Below are positions 46,247 through 59,083 of a stretch of DNA of 64,000 nucleotides, piece by piece (positions within the stretch are counted from its first letter, which is position 1; every line of letters starts with the position of its first letter). The notes below the pieces were generated by a model that ran no database searches, was not told where the DNA came from, and worked only from the letters and a program-made list of their open reading frames with translations. The stretch is taken from positions 17,229,697 to 17,293,696 of the forward strand of contig NW_024041373.1 of the NCBI RefSeq assembly GCF_014851395.1, read 5' to 3'. The DNA comes from Micropterus salmoides. Its lineage: Eukaryota > Chordata > Actinopteri > Centrarchiformes > Centrarchidae. The position numbers and the translations under genes are program-made.

Positions 46247-49200
46247 GTGAGTCTGTGCCTTTATTTCTCTAGTAGTTCTGTTAGTGGGTCTGTCCACATT
46301 TGTTCACTTAATAAAGCCACTGCTTCTATTATAACATATTTTTTCATAAACTGCTTTTTAGATTAAAATAACCAACTGATGAACCATTCTTGCTCTTCTG
46401 AACAAAAATAGCTATATAGTAAAATACATATTTTAAACATATTATCTTTATGGGTTTCAATCAAGGTACAATAAATAACTGAATTTGACTGAACTACTAC
46501 CAAGCTGTAAATCACAGTGGTTCTACTCCCTACTGGTCGTGGTTATATTTATACTGTAGTGGATATATTTACTTTTATCAGTGATGCAATCCTTTCATGG
46601 CATAAACTGGCACTATACTGCAATTGAGATTTAGGGGCCTCAGATTCGTCTTGATGTACATCTTATCTAAATATAAGATTTGTGTTTTTGTACACCAACA
46701 CTAGTACTTTAAAGGCAATGTAGGAACATGCTTTGATTCATTTTTATTGTTAATGAGCCCAAAAAGCTCAGCAGAAAACAGTTCCCTTGCTACTCTGTTG
46801 CAACAGGTAGATATCCTCTAACAAAGAGTCCATCTGTATATCCTCATTCATCTGTGCCAGCTACATACATTATCTATTTAGTCGTCCCCTGGCACAGGCT
46901 GAAATATAGTTTAAACACTGATATGTTGGGCAGGAAATCATGATTTTTACATACAAAAAAAAAGTATTCAGTAAGATTGACTCTAAACATAAACATCTTC
47001 ATGACTAAAGGACAAATAGGTTTTTTGTCAATGGATTCCAAAACAACATATGTGGGCACTTTTATTGGTAAGACTCACTCAGAAGTGCTTTTATTTAAGT
47101 TTAAGATCAACTTAAACTACTTAAATGGGGAAAATTGTTTTCAAGGTTAAATGAAAATGAAAACAATAAATGTTAGTAAGAGAAGGGATGGAAACCCTAA
47201 TGTATTAGTGAGCATTACAGCAAATGCATCTGCTAAACATTGTGCTTAAAAGCACCTTGAGGTATACTTTAAGTATGTTCAGTGTGTGGGTAGGGAAACA
47301 CAAGAAAGCAAGGGGGAAGAAGCCTCAGAAAATGTAACCCATAGAAAAGTTTTGCAGCTATTTATTTTTTAATCAATGAGCATTGGTGGAAGTAACAGGA
47401 TAGATCAATCTGCCATTTTTCCAGAAGGCATTTTGACATGTCACAGTATGAAAAGCAGAAGTGTAAAGAATAAAATGAATGATGGCTGGATTTCATTTAG
47501 CCGCTGTTTCATGGTTGTAGCATTCTGCGTGCTGCTCACTGTCAGCTATTGTTAATGTTATAGGTAACATGTGTGCTTTTCCTACTCAGACTAATCAAAC
47601 TGTGAACCCTATATTCACATAGAATTCCCCTTGGAGTCACAGACCTTGATAAACCATGTTAAAGACCATGATTGCTTTGGGAGAGACACAGAACATAAGT
47701 GCTATATGCTGTACCCATACAGCGACATAGAGTATAGATGAGCTTCCTCTCTCTAATTGATTGAACTGACTGCTTCACTTGCCTGCACATGTGTCTTGGA
47801 TATTAAAGGGCCTAAATCCAAGGTTCTGTAAGCATTCATGAAAGTCTGCGTGCCTCAAATGATTGCCATTGATTTTTTTGCCTGCCCTTTGGCATGAATG
47901 AGCACTTTTGAACAATGCACCAAAGCTATGACTGTTTAGTTTAAGCTTCCCCACTGTTTCATGTGTAGAAAGTTCAGTCTTCCAAACTTCACAGTGGAAA
48001 TGCTGACTTCTGGCAAACCCAGGTTTCCAGTATGCATCCTCCACTCCCTTACTGTTCCTTGTGCTACACGCATGTCAGACAACGTCCGGCATTGCCATAG
48101 AAAATACATTAAATTGCACATGAATTTCAGGAACATAATTCAAAGGAGACAGCGAGGGTTGGGTAATCACTTTATCTTGTGTTTGTGGAAGGGTTTATTT
48201 TTTCTGTTTCCTTTGTTGTCAGTTTGAGTATTTTGAGTACTGCTCTGACTCAAGAAGTTGCCAATCCAAATTTAAAAATGTGTTTGAGAAAGCCACAGTT
48301 AGAGAAAGGATGAACTATTCTATGGTGTACTGAATATAAGTTATTTGTTTGTTTGTATGAATTATGTAAGAGGTTTACCACATTGAAGATGTTGACCCAT
48401 TATCAGGTACATTTTGTCTTTATAAACATATTGTGATTAAAAATAAAAGACCGAAAAATGAAGACAATTTATATATAAACAACATAGACAGTCATGCAAA
48501 CGAACATAAATAACTTTCATTTTTAAGTTCATGCATTTACATGACCTGTCAATCAATTCATAGCAACTATTTACATATTTTACATTTACAGATGGATTGG
48601 AGATCGTGCTTTAAGTGGCAAAAGCATTCCAACTTTTTGACCACTAAAATATTACCTTCTACCAATATGAAAAATTCAGATCACTGAATAATGTAGCACT
48701 GTGTATTGAACTTTAATCTTCCATGAGTGACTGAGAGCAATTTGCCGAGTCTATTGAGTTCACACAGCACTCAGACTGCTAAAAAGGGTGGTTGTATTAC
48801 GGATTTATTCCCTACCTCCTCAATGCAACAACATGTCTGTGTTTTTCCAGGTACATGGCTATAGTCTATCCTCTGAGGCCTCGTATGAAGTACCAAACTG
48901 CCTACTGTCTGATAACAGGAGTCTGGATTGTTCCCATTCTGATATCTATTCCCTCTGCTTACTTTGCCTCTGAGACCATGTACCCTCATGGCGGCACCAC
49001 TCCCACCACTCACAAAGTCTTCTGCGCCCAGATCTGGCCTGTGGACCAGCAGGCCTATTACCGATCCTACTTCCTGTTTGTTTTTGCCGTGGAGTTCGTC
49101 GGGCCTGTGATCGTCATGGCAATCTGTTACGCCCAAATTTCCCGCGAGCTCTGGTTTAAGAATGTCCCAGGTTTCCAGACGGAGCAGATTAGGAAGAGGT

Positions 49201-49556
49201 TGCGTTGTCGCCGTAAGACAGTGATGGTCCTGATTGGGATCTTGACAGCGTACATCCTGTGCTGGGCACCATACTATGGCTTCACCATCCTGCGAGATTT
49301 CCATCCAACACTCATCTCCCGCCAGAAGAACTCACTGGTTGCCTTCTACATCATTGAGTGCATTGCCATGAGCAACAGCATGATAAATACCTTCTGCTTT
49401 GTAAGTGTCAAGAACAACACAGTGAAGTACCTGAAGAAGATTGTACTGCTGCGCTGGAGGTCAACGTATGCCCCTAGTAAGACTGTGGATGAGATGGATA
49501 TGAGGACCGCCTCCATGCCTGTAACAGAGGAGATTGAATGCATTCAGCTGAGGTGA
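45780..49556 (+). CDS. prokr1: Prokineticin receptor (PROKR1-like), complete, two coding exons
   Basis: A rhodopsin-family G-protein-coupled receptor of the plasma membrane for secreted prokineticins; the family signals through Gq, Gi and Gs. Exons 45780-46246 and 48851-49556 join in phase within the DRY motif, the known intron position of this family, giving 390 residues. Visible parts are an acidic N-terminus with a sequon at N5, GLGNF in TM1 (71-75), LANLAISD in TM2 (with D102), C131 and C214 for the conserved disulfide, DRY (155-157), the family block [24 protein letters not shown] in TM6 (293-296), and NTFCF (335-339) in place of NPxxY. The C-terminus [14 protein letters not shown], and residues such as RPRMK and [10 protein letters not shown], favour PROKR1 over PROKR2. 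It is fairly diverged, so it may be the second teleost copy (prokr1b). The exact paralogue is uncertain. Confidence 0.93.
46247..48850 (+). other. prokr1: Prokineticin receptor intron within the DRY motif
   Basis: A 2.6-kb AT-rich intron ending in TGTTTTTCCAG. No element is recognised. Short frames near 47775-48227 have no similarity. Confidence 0.75.
48851..49556 (+). CDS. prokr1: Prokineticin receptor coding exon 2 (residues 156-390 and stop)
   Basis: TM4 to TM7 and the cytoplasmic tail, from [20 protein letters not shown] to EECI-type end ([10 protein letters not shown]). Stop TGA at 49554-49556. A 177-codon antisense frame (49304-48771) is a shadow of this exon. Confidence 0.95.
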
Positions 49557-50240
49557 AGAGAAGAAAATCACTAATAAAACAGTCAATTAGATTTGATTTG
49601 ATAGACACAAATTACATAGTTTACAGTGATGATTTTGTCATGGGACATTTCAGTCATGTTTAAATCACATTCTGGAAAGATTTCAAGCATCATGAAGCTC
49701 AAGGAAAGGCCAAACCCAAACCCAAACAGTACATTGATTAGTGGGGCGTCATACTATTGTTCAAATTTTATGAGTCAGCAGCACACCTATCTTCTATCTG
49801 AGATGTTATGAGAATGTAATTATTGTGCATACTGTGATTATGTGACTATACACTGTGTTGTTGTGAAATGTGGTATTTGTATAAGATATATTACATGGAA
49901 CTTATAAATACTGTAACAGCTGCTACTGCCCTTAGTAATCGACTACCCTTAGTACATAAGGTTTATCTTTGTATTTTTTGTATCTGTTCTGTTTGCATTC
50001 ATTTTCAGTAAGGTCAAATAACTATACTTTTTTGGTTTTCTACTGCATTTTCCTTTTTTACCACTAGGAAATTCAGGAGTTTTCAGCAGAAATGTCCTTT
50101 TGTGGAATGTACAGTACTGAGATGGTCATTTGAATGTCTTAAAACAAAGGAATCTTGATTATTTGTCCTTGAAAAGAATCAACGCATTGCATGCTTTCTT
50201 TGTAAGTAAATACATTTCCTGTGTGCTTATGGTAATAAAC
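49557..50240 (+). other. prokr1: Prokineticin receptor 3' UTR
   Basis: AT-rich sequence after the stop. AATAAA occurs at 49573-49578 (17 bases past the stop, probably too near) and at 50234-50239 (680 bases past it), followed by an A run. The second is the likelier polyadenylation signal; others occur further downstream. Confidence 0.5.
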
Positions 50241-53200
50241 AATGAGAAAGAAAAAAAAAATTAATTTATTAAGATACTTTCATTTGTTTCTTTTCTTTGT
50301 ATGTTAGTTGCCTGTAACATCCATGGACTCATTCATTGTCAGTTGTAAAACACGTAATACTTCACAGCATGCAGCATTGTGAGCATCATCGTCAACCTCA
50401 TCATGCACATAGAAATAGTGAGATGCTAAAGAACAGCCTCTTCAACACTTCAGGTTTCTTACAGATGTTCTTGTGGCCTCCATTTGTTTTAAATAATCAA
50501 GAGAATCAGGAGTGGTGGGATCTGCTTGTCATGTTGGCAAATGAACAAGCAAGATTCTTTAAAGCACAAGTCCTTGCCCCTTTGAAATAAAGAAGAAGAA
50601 CAAAGATGACATGCCTGGATTTTCTGGGGTGTTATAAATAATGCAGATGAATATTTAGATCTTTCCTGTGAATAAATTAAAAATGCACAGTGGACGATAA
50701 GTAATGTTGAAAAGTTCCCAGCCTAGCCACAGAACAGGATACAACAACAGAATTCCTCAGGTTTTTATGTCATTCTCTCAGAATCAATACGCAATAGTTT
50801 ATTTCTATATTTTCTTTATGCACTTACACTCAACTATTTTTTAAATTTGAAATTTTGAAACCCATAGGTGAAAACCAATGTATTAACAACCTGCCCAGTT
50901 CATGAATTTGGCATATCTGTGTGCGCCTGCCACTGAATAAAAGTAGCAAATTTATGCCCACTTCTTTTTGTCATAAAATACTTTGGGATTTATGAGCCAC
51001 AATGTATTGAGCATCCCAAATATTGTATGATATTATGACAAAGTGGATCGTTTATTATCTAGAGTGACATGTCTTCTTCTGCTTATTAGAATAAATTCTA
51101 TGTAAAGATCTTGAGTCATCCAGGTGTAAGATATTCAGCACTGCCATGGTACCATCTGTGCAGATCAGCTGCCAAGTTGGTGGAGCAAAAGGGACTGTTA
51201 TCCACCAAGAAGTAAAATCAAGTCACCTGCCCCTGTTTGCACTGGTTTAAGAAGAGATGGAGCTGATGAGCCATGTGGCATTCCAGGAAGGAATCCTATC
51301 TCCAGACAAAAGACAGTGGACATTTCTGAAAAAGCAGCAACTATGGTATGGTTAAGGTTAGTGAGGAAGATTGGCCAACTTACATTATAGCGCAGGACAG
51401 CATTAGCGCCACTTAAACATGAACTAAAATGTAAACATGCAGCTGCACAATGGAGGCCCTGAAGAGTAGATGAGTTTGTTCGTTGAGCGAAAGAGCCTTG
51501 CATAAAACTTAAAATACTTTGCCCTTCTCCAGTTAATGTAAGCAGACAATCACCTTTTTCATGTAACTGCAGGCAGGATCCCACATATTGGATAGGAGGC
51601 ACAATACATGCTGAACAAGCTGCCAATCCACTAGGAAGTCAAGAGTCAAACTAGAACAACTTTCCATGAACAAAGGGGTAGGTGGCGACACTGTATAAAT
51701 ACTCCTCCCTGTCTACCCAAATTAACAGTACATAAGTATTGACATTTAAACATACTGAAGTACTAAGAGTAAATGTACTCATTATGGCCCTCAGAATAAT
51801 ATTATATCTGGATTACTGGATTATAATTAGTGATGCATTAATGTGGTTATCACTTAAATGTTGCAGCTGGTAAAGGTACGGCTAATTTCAACTACTTTAT
51901 ATGCTGTTGTGTAATTAATCCATAATAGATTATATATCACAATTTATTTGTTGATTTATATTCATGACATTTATTTGATGTATTAAGTACAGTACGTGAG
52001 TAAATGTAGTTGGTTGCATTCAGCCAAAGCAACTTCAATTACCATAATTATATCCCTTTAGCAATTGGGCCTCAAAGGATGACCATGTGACCTTTCTGGC
52101 TTGTGTGACCTCAGCGACTGTCATTTGTGAAATCAGGTCAAATCACCTAGGACTCAGCTGTAAGGAAAGGAAAGATTTTTAGTCTAACACATGTCATACA
52201 CAAAGGCAATTTAAAAAACATTTAGAAGAGTTTTGCTTTTTCTTCTAAACTTTCACACTTACCTGAATGAAGAATAAAAAAAATACCTGGTAATCTAACG
52301 CCATGTGCTTTGATGCAGATCTGGCTTGAGATGCAGATAAAATTATTCCAAACATTTACTTCTACCAATTTGTTACCTTGGCAGAAATACAATATATGTT
52401 ATCTGGATAATTTATTGTTCTAACATTATATTGGGTTTGACCAAACTAGGAAACAAAAACGAGAAGCATATTGATATTCCTTTTATCACTAGTGTCACCT
52501 ACTCTTCATAATTAGTGCTGCGTTGTACAACAACCTTTTGCACTTTACAGTGACATCATGCGTGTGTACCTAAGAGGCCCCTGTATCTTGCTCTCTTCCA
52601 GCTCCTGGCACTGTTGCTATTACTCACCACCTCAGGCTCAAATTGGAAAGCTAATAAAGAAAAATGTCAAGCCAGGGAGGTGATGCTGCTTAACATTTGT
52701 GGTGTTCTTCATAATCAACAATTAACCTCAAATGGTGTCTACACCAAATTTGATTAATGTTTAATCAGTAAAGCTTTGCACATGCAATGCATAAATCTAG
52801 TCTCTCCTTAAGGCCCCTTTACACTGTGTGATCTTGGGCTGTTGCAGCAAGTTTACAGTTGAGGTGAAACATGGTGAAAATTGATGCCATGTAGTCTGAC
52901 ACAGAAGAGTTTAGGCAATTACCAAAACTGTGTAAAATAGATTTAGATGACTAAATATTTGTAGGCCATGGTAAACTCTGGGTTTTAGAGACATTGGTTG
53001 AAATAACTTGCGGTATATTACTTAAAGCACATCTTGATAAAAAGGTGGTAGAGGTCTTCCTGTATTTATATTTTTTTATTGAGTGGTTGGACATCATATG
53101 TCTGCAAGTACTGCTTTGTGTTATTGGTGCTCCCCTATGTAGCTACATGCTGTGAACAACATTGGAAGTGACATTATATCGTGGTGAGGATGCATCAGTG

Positions 53201-55240
53201 TACAAATGGATCATAAGAAGATATATTTTTGATCCATTTGTTTCATTTACAAAACAATAAAAAAAAACACGGATCACAAAATACCTAAAGTATTATTCTT
53301 TGGGATTTTTTTCTTCTGGAATGTAAATTAGTTACTCTAATCTCACATGTGTAGTAGAGTGCAGTAAAAGTACAATATTTCTCTCTGTAAAGCACTGAAA
53401 TTGATAAAACTGACAAAATTACTCTAAGTAGCATCCCCTGTAGCAGACTTCCCACATTTTGCTGGTGTGGCAGTAAAATCAGAGGGAATCATTACATTTC
53501 CATTGTGTGTGCTTATACACAGCTTAAGATAAACCCACAGTAGTGGGTTACAAGGGTCATTCACATTCACATTCACAGTTTAACACACTCCTTAACCACC
53601 ATTAATATGTGAATAAGGAACATTTTTAATAAGATAATGTCTCTGGAACACATTACCTTCAAATTGCATAAGCTGACCTTTTCTCTTATCCACCTCACTC
53701 CACAGTGTGTGTCACACATATAGTTTTACAAGGCTTCATTATGCTTTTCCGGATTTGGTCATTATCTTCTTGTTTAGCATGTTGACAGTTTGTGAAGATT
53801 GTCGCCTCTTATGCTAATTTTCTTACGGGTTATTTGATGCTTGGAAATTTTTCTTTTGCCATTATCAGGGTCCATGCTTATTGTCATCATCAGTCTCTGT
53901 GCTCTGGCCCCTGTGGGTGAAGTGTCACTTAGCGCAGAGGTGGTGGTGGTGGGGGAGGGGGTTCCTGCCTGCACCTTACTTTCCTGGAGAACCTACTATT
54001 AGGTTGTACAAATAAACAACATTTTCAAACACATATATTTCGCTGCAAACAGGCAATTGAGCTTTTTTGCTTCATATTGTCGGGCTCCAATGGGCTCTTT
54101 TTCAGGGAGACACAAGTGTTTACACATCACAGTTGCTCCTCAAGATTGTATTTCCCACTTGCTTAGAAGCTGCATATTGTTCTTTACACAGACATTTGGA
54201 ATGAAATGGAACACTTTCCCATACTCTATTATTATTTTTGGGTGAAGTGTAAAAAGTGGTAATCATTACACTTTTTCTAATATTTCGCTTACCTGAAACG
54301 GGAAAATTACACAAGAGGCTGCAGTAGCAATCCTATTGACACAAAACTAATGCAAAACAGTATGGAATAGAGAATACAGGAACATTTGAAGTAAAAGAAA
54401 ACAGTGCTGTGGTTTGAACACAATTTTTGGGATTTCAATTGTTTATTGACATCATGCATATAAAAAAAGTATACGAGTGTAATCATGTATTCATTGATCA
54501 ATTGTCTGAATTAAACTCAGCAAGAGCCTGGTGGGACTGGTTATGGAAGGTATTTTAAGTTAGGGGGAGGGGGAAGATCCCTACTCACAGTAAATGAGTA
54601 TCCAAGCAGTACTAGCTGGGCACCTGTTTGGCATCTGGACATCATAGGGGTCGAATCTCCAAATGAAGAGTTAAGAACAAATACTGGATATTGTAGAAAC
54701 AGTACTGAACTAAGTCAAAACTTGTTGACCTTTTCTTAGTCAAACCTGTGTGTGAGTGTGTGTGTGTCTGATTGGCTGAAGATTCACATACTACTCCTCC
54801 TGAATTTCAGTTTATTTCATATTTCTGGAATGACTCTTGGACATTGTTTTCCCTGTGCACCAGTACTCAAAAAATGTATTTGCAGATGGATGCGTTGACA
54901 TGTCTGGCAATGATACTGAGATAATCTTTGGCATTCAGGCATTGCTTGTCAGGCATGACTTGATTTTTCATGAAAACACATCCCCTCGGTGCAAACACTT
55001 TTGATCCACAGCATGATGTATGAAATCATGAGGTGTTCTCCATTCTTTATTTCTTTCATCAGTGACCATAAAATGTTTTTTCCTCAGCCCAGTATAACTG
55101 TGTCTTGTCTTGAAAGAATCATAAACATTGTTTGTATGTTAAATCACAGCCTTACTTACTTTTATGGCTCTTTTAGAACAAATGTTGTCATTTGAGAAGC
55201 TACATCTACCAGTTGTCTGTCTGTTGACCTGTCCGCCCAG
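50241..55240. other. Gene-poor intergenic sequence
   Basis: About 5 kb of AT-rich DNA. Frames such as 51198-51626 (minus) lack domains, splice context and codon bias. No assigned repeat family is seen, though some stretches look like old insertions. Confidence 0.6.
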
Positions 55241-55248
55241 CTGACTCT

Positions 55249-55632
55249 CAGATTGATCTGTCACCTGCAGCAGATCCAGCAGGGTGACTCTATCCAGAGA
55301 ACTAAATTTGACAACAAAAAGTTGTTTCTAACGTTCCCTCTCCCCCTTCCAGAATGTGCTTGGCTTGAACTACACTACACTTCATGTTAACCCATTTCTT
55401 ACACAGAGATCAGTCTGTTTGGTGGATAAAAAGCTTTCCTTAAACGGTTGACCAGTTTAACTGTCATCCGAAGCAGATCCAGCAGGATGACTCTGTCCAA
55501 GAAGCCACATTTGACATTAACAAGAAGATGACTTCTTTTCATCTCCTCCTTGCTAAACGGGCCTGGCTTGTACAGCATAAGACTGCATGTTAATCCATTT
55601 CTAGTAACACAGAAGTCTCTCTGTTCCTTAAA
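55249..55632. repeat. Diverged tandem duplication, two copies with a period of about 203 bp
   Basis: Copy A (about 55249-55430) and copy B (about 55452-55632) share CAGATCCAGCAGG(G/A)TGACTCT, an AATTTGACA/ACATTTGACA block, CTTGGCTTG/CCTGGCTTG, CATGTTAA(C/T)CCATTT and ACACAGA. On the minus strand copy B stays open for 92 codons and copy A keeps related residues in the same frame, but with stops. It is not recognised as a known gene or repeat. Confidence 0.7.
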
Positions 55633-56089
55633 TGGGAATACAATTTCACCCAAAAAATTACAAATCTTCTTCAGCATTTAACACTATTAAAATTGTATCC
55701 ATTGGAAAGAAAGTCCACCTGTTAATTCATCTAATACTTATACTGAGCCTGATGATTGCCCAATTAATGTGATATGGCAGCCATTTTTGCATCTTTTGAG
55801 TATCAAATACACACTGCCTGTCGGCTTATACGGTGGTTATAAAGGCTTGTAGCTTGCTCGTTCATGGGCAACAACAGCTGTGATCAGCTCGGATTCGCGC
55901 CATTGGTGACAAGTGGCAAAAAACCTTATCAAAATAACACAATATCCATACACACTTCTCAAACCACTCACGCAGCTCAATCCACTTCTCTGCCCTTGAT
56001 CTGTATGTCCAGTATGTACCAAAAACTCACAGTTCCTCCACAGCATGGTTAGATAACAGAATTACAGTGTTGAATTTGTGCCTGTTGGT

Positions 56090-57690
56090 TCTAGTACACT
56101 GCGTGCACAATCATTAGGCGAATTGTATTCCTCAGGATTCATATATCAACAACAACTCTCAGTTAATCCAAAATATGACTGAACCTCAAATCTGAATGTT
56201 TCAACAAGAAAAAGTGAATTTTGTCTTGCTCAGGATACTATATACGTGTGCAGAATTATTAGGCAACTAAATTCCAAAAATCATTTCTATCAAATTACTC
56301 ATTATTATTAATTTTTAGAGTAACTGTAACAACACAGAATAAACAACATTTTTGGCCTTTCAAAAATATTTAGTGACCAATATAGCCACCCTTCTTTTCA
56401 TCTGCCATGACTATGGATTCTGTCAGTTTCAAGCAGCAACCACAGCCTTCCAAATGCTGTTCAAAGAAGTGTACTGTCTTCCCTGTGCTGTAAATCTCAT
56501 GTTTGAGAAGGGCTCATAGGCTCTCAATACTAAGGTAGCCTACAAGGTTGTTTATTAGTCATTATACAGCACAAAATTTGTAGTTCCTTCATGCTACACA
56601 CACAACATATAGTAGGCCTATTAAAATATGGTAACATATAAAATAAAATAAAACAATATATTTATATACATATACGTATACACTCAGAACATTACACAGT
56701 GCATTTTTTGAATTTGCATCTGGGGTTAAAGTAAACAGCAGCAACTAGATGATAATATGAAAGTTTCATCTTCACAATAAAAAGTCTGACATTTGGGAAA
56801 CAGAGTCCATGTGTTTGTGCACCAAGCATCATCGATGTAAAACACATGGTCCACTTCCTCTCATCTTGCCAGTGTCTTGCGCTGACAGCTCAGAACATGG
56901 ACCACCTGCCAAGTGCTTGATCCGGGATGTTGATGGGGTAGGTCTCAGTATCGATGAGTCCCAACATTAGCCCCATTTTGTCCAGACTGGATCTTTAGGA
57001 GCAGAATTAAGTCCAAGCTGAGCCAGCATGGCTCCTCTCCTGGCTCTCTTTCCCCTCCTCTGAGCAATCACCACCCCTGCAGTGGCGCCTGGTGCGATTG
57101 TTTGGGCCTGGTGAATCGTGGTCTGCTGCTCTTTAATCCAAAAAAAACCATCTTCATCTTCCAGTAACTGTATTTATGTCAGAGGAAATGCATGTTTTGG
57201 CAGTAAAGCTGGAAAAAATGGGTAAAAAACAAAAATGTAGCGATAGGATTCAAGTCAGGTGAGTCAAGGGGCCAGGTCATTACTCAGGCATCTTTGAGCC
57301 CTAACTGGCCAGCCAAGCAGTGGAGTACCATGTACTTCTGGACACTCCAGGTAGGTTACAGTTCTGGAATATGTTGGCACTGGAGGATAATGGGTTCTTG
57401 GTTGCTTCATGTTTAATTCTACTCAAATCTTTTGAAGTTAATTTGTGCCTTTTCTTCTCCTTGTGCTTTTTGCATCCCAGTTGATTGTTAGTATAAGAAA
57501 GTGGATCCGCATTTGTTAAAGGAGAGACCAGGGCTTCAGTAGTAGGTGGCTTGTAATCAAACATTTCAGTCAGCACAGACATAACACACACATGCCACCA
57601 GGGGGCCTCTACATAAATCTTTTCTGGCAGGTAACTTCTTATATCTCTTACTTGGATTACTTTACCTGAAGTAATGAAGCTGCCCAATAA
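56090..57690 (-). mobile_element. Decayed Tc1/mariner-like DNA transposon remnant
   Basis: The left flank has two related end-like sequences, GTGCACAATCATTAGGCGAA (about 56103) and GTGTGCAGAATTATTAGGCA (about 56246), in the same orientation. On the minus strand, 57480-57300 encodes HKLTSKDLSRIKHEATKNPL and GVSRSTW, resembling the second helix-turn-helix of Tc1-like transposases. Minus-strand sequence at about 57290-57240 gives MTWPLDSPDLNPI, like the conserved WPxxSPDLNPIE block of the DDE domain. Frameshifts, stops and an internal deletion mean it is inactive. The family assignment is tentative and the right edge is uncertain. Confidence 0.55.
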
Positions 57691-57699
57691 TCATACACA

Positions 57700-58430
57700 C
57701 CTTGATATACAGTATTTGCCTTCCGCCACACCCTCCCTGATTACACAAATGCACATCACTAAAAAATCATTAATTCCAATGAGCATTCAAGTTTATTTGG
57801 TTTGGAGTATGAAATTTTGCTTACAGATTTCAAGTTATTGTGCAACTATTATTACCATACTTTCATAAAATGTACAAAATAATTTTGAATAATATATATT
57901 AACATTATTATTTGTCTATTTTATACAAAGTCTGTCAACTGCAGATGTAAATTTCATCTTTGATACCATTTTAAATGCATGTTCTATTGCTTAAAATTAG
58001 TAAATAGGTATTAGTAAATACTATAGTAAATATGTATTAGTGTTTTTTAAGGTATATTTTACATCTTAACTCTCAATTCATATATATCTATGAGATAGGT
58101 CTTATAGCAAGAGGTTTTTTTTGTAAATTTTTTTTTATCATTCTCATTTTATATGGCATTTCTTATTCTGTAAATATGTGGATAAAAGAGTCAGTCACAC
58201 ATTTGAATGGTATATTTTGAAAAAATCCATGAAAAACAATATATTGATAAACTGTTCTGTTAATGTCTGCCCATTTGGTATATTATCACAATAACACACA
58301 CAAATCCATCTGATTCTTAACAGCGTGCTGGAAAATGGATTTGTGTAATATGCAAATTGTCACAGCCTCCCCTGTGTGTGTCTGTGTTTGTATGTGGGTG
58401 GCAAACGGGGCAGGACTCACACCTGACATC
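57700..58430. other. AT-rich intergenic sequence
   Basis: Very AT-rich, with no coding or repeat signal that I can assign. Confidence 0.6.
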
Positions 58431-58439
58431 AGCTGGTAA

Positions 58440-58513
58440 TCATCTCCTGGGCTTCAAGACTGTCTACCTGCTGTTTACATTCATGCCAATAAAGCTGAAT
58501 TGAATTGAATTGA
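58440..58513 (+). mobile_element. 3' tail of a LINE with a (GAATT)n end
   Basis: CCAATAAAGCTGAATTGAAT followed by more GAATT units is a typical 3' end of a fish LINE. It abuts the LINE-2 endonuclease fragment that begins just after it. The 5' limit is unclear. Confidence 0.5.
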
Positions 58514-58826
58514 AGTGGATGGACGATGTTTATCAGATGTGGAATTTTTAATGTTGAGATGTCGGCCATACTATCTGCCCAGAGAATTCTCCAATGTTTT
58601 TGATGTTGCTGTTTACATTCCTCCAGATGCAAATTCAAAAAATGCACTAAAGGAACTGAATGAGATCATCAGCAGTCATATGACAAAACAACCTGATGGT
58701 GTTTTTATTGTTGCTGGTGATTTTAATCAAACAAATCTCTGAACAGTACTACATAAATTTCACCAGCATGTCCACATCCAAACCAGAGGAACAAACACAC
58801 TGGAGCATGTCTACACCACGGCCTTC
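58514..58826 (+). mobile_element. LINE-2 endonuclease-domain fragment (older host element, part 1)
   Basis: Encodes VEFLMLRCRPYYLPREFSNV, AVYIPPDANSKNALKELNEI and FIVAGDFNQTNL, the apurinic-type endonuclease of an L2-clade LINE. Frameshifts follow. The reading continues into RGTNTLEHVYT before it is interrupted at about 58826. Confidence 0.8.
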
Positions 58827-59083
58827 TGGGAAGATATAGAAGTATCTGCTACCACACCACCAGACTGCAGAGCAGCTTTTCCCCCCAAGCCATCAGACTC
58901 TAATTCATCCTCAGCACCGCTCCATTGATTATAGTTTATTTCTGTTTACCATTTCTTATTTTTTATAATTGATTCTGTTTTAATGTGTATTGTCTGCTAT
59001 GTAGCAGAAGGGAGTTACAAAACTCAATTTCACTCTATAACTTGTTATATTGTGACAATAAACCTACCTACCTACCTACCTAC
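58827..59083 (+). mobile_element. 5'-truncated LINE-2 copy inserted into the endonuclease fragment
   Basis: Holds the L2 C-terminal end, with an internal CAGCACCGCTCCATTGATTA, then a 3' UTR (ATTGTCTGCTATGTAGCAGA) and a (CTAC)n tail ending at 59083. The same 3' UTR words recur at 61125-61230. After the tail the older endonuclease sequence resumes (ACCAATATTAAG), so this is a nested insertion. Confidence 0.7.

Noticed and set aside
48771..49304. 177-codon antisense frame
   Set aside because: It is the mirror of prokineticin receptor exon 2; the sense strand encodes a clear GPCR.
51198..51626. 142-codon minus-strand frame
   Set aside because: It has no family similarity, no conserved motif and no promoter or splice evidence; probably chance or an old unassigned repeat.
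54590..54665. tRNA-like stretch with a B-box-like GGTCGAATCTCC
   Set aside because: The A box and cloverleaf stems do not form convincingly. It could be a very old SINE, but this cannot be supported.
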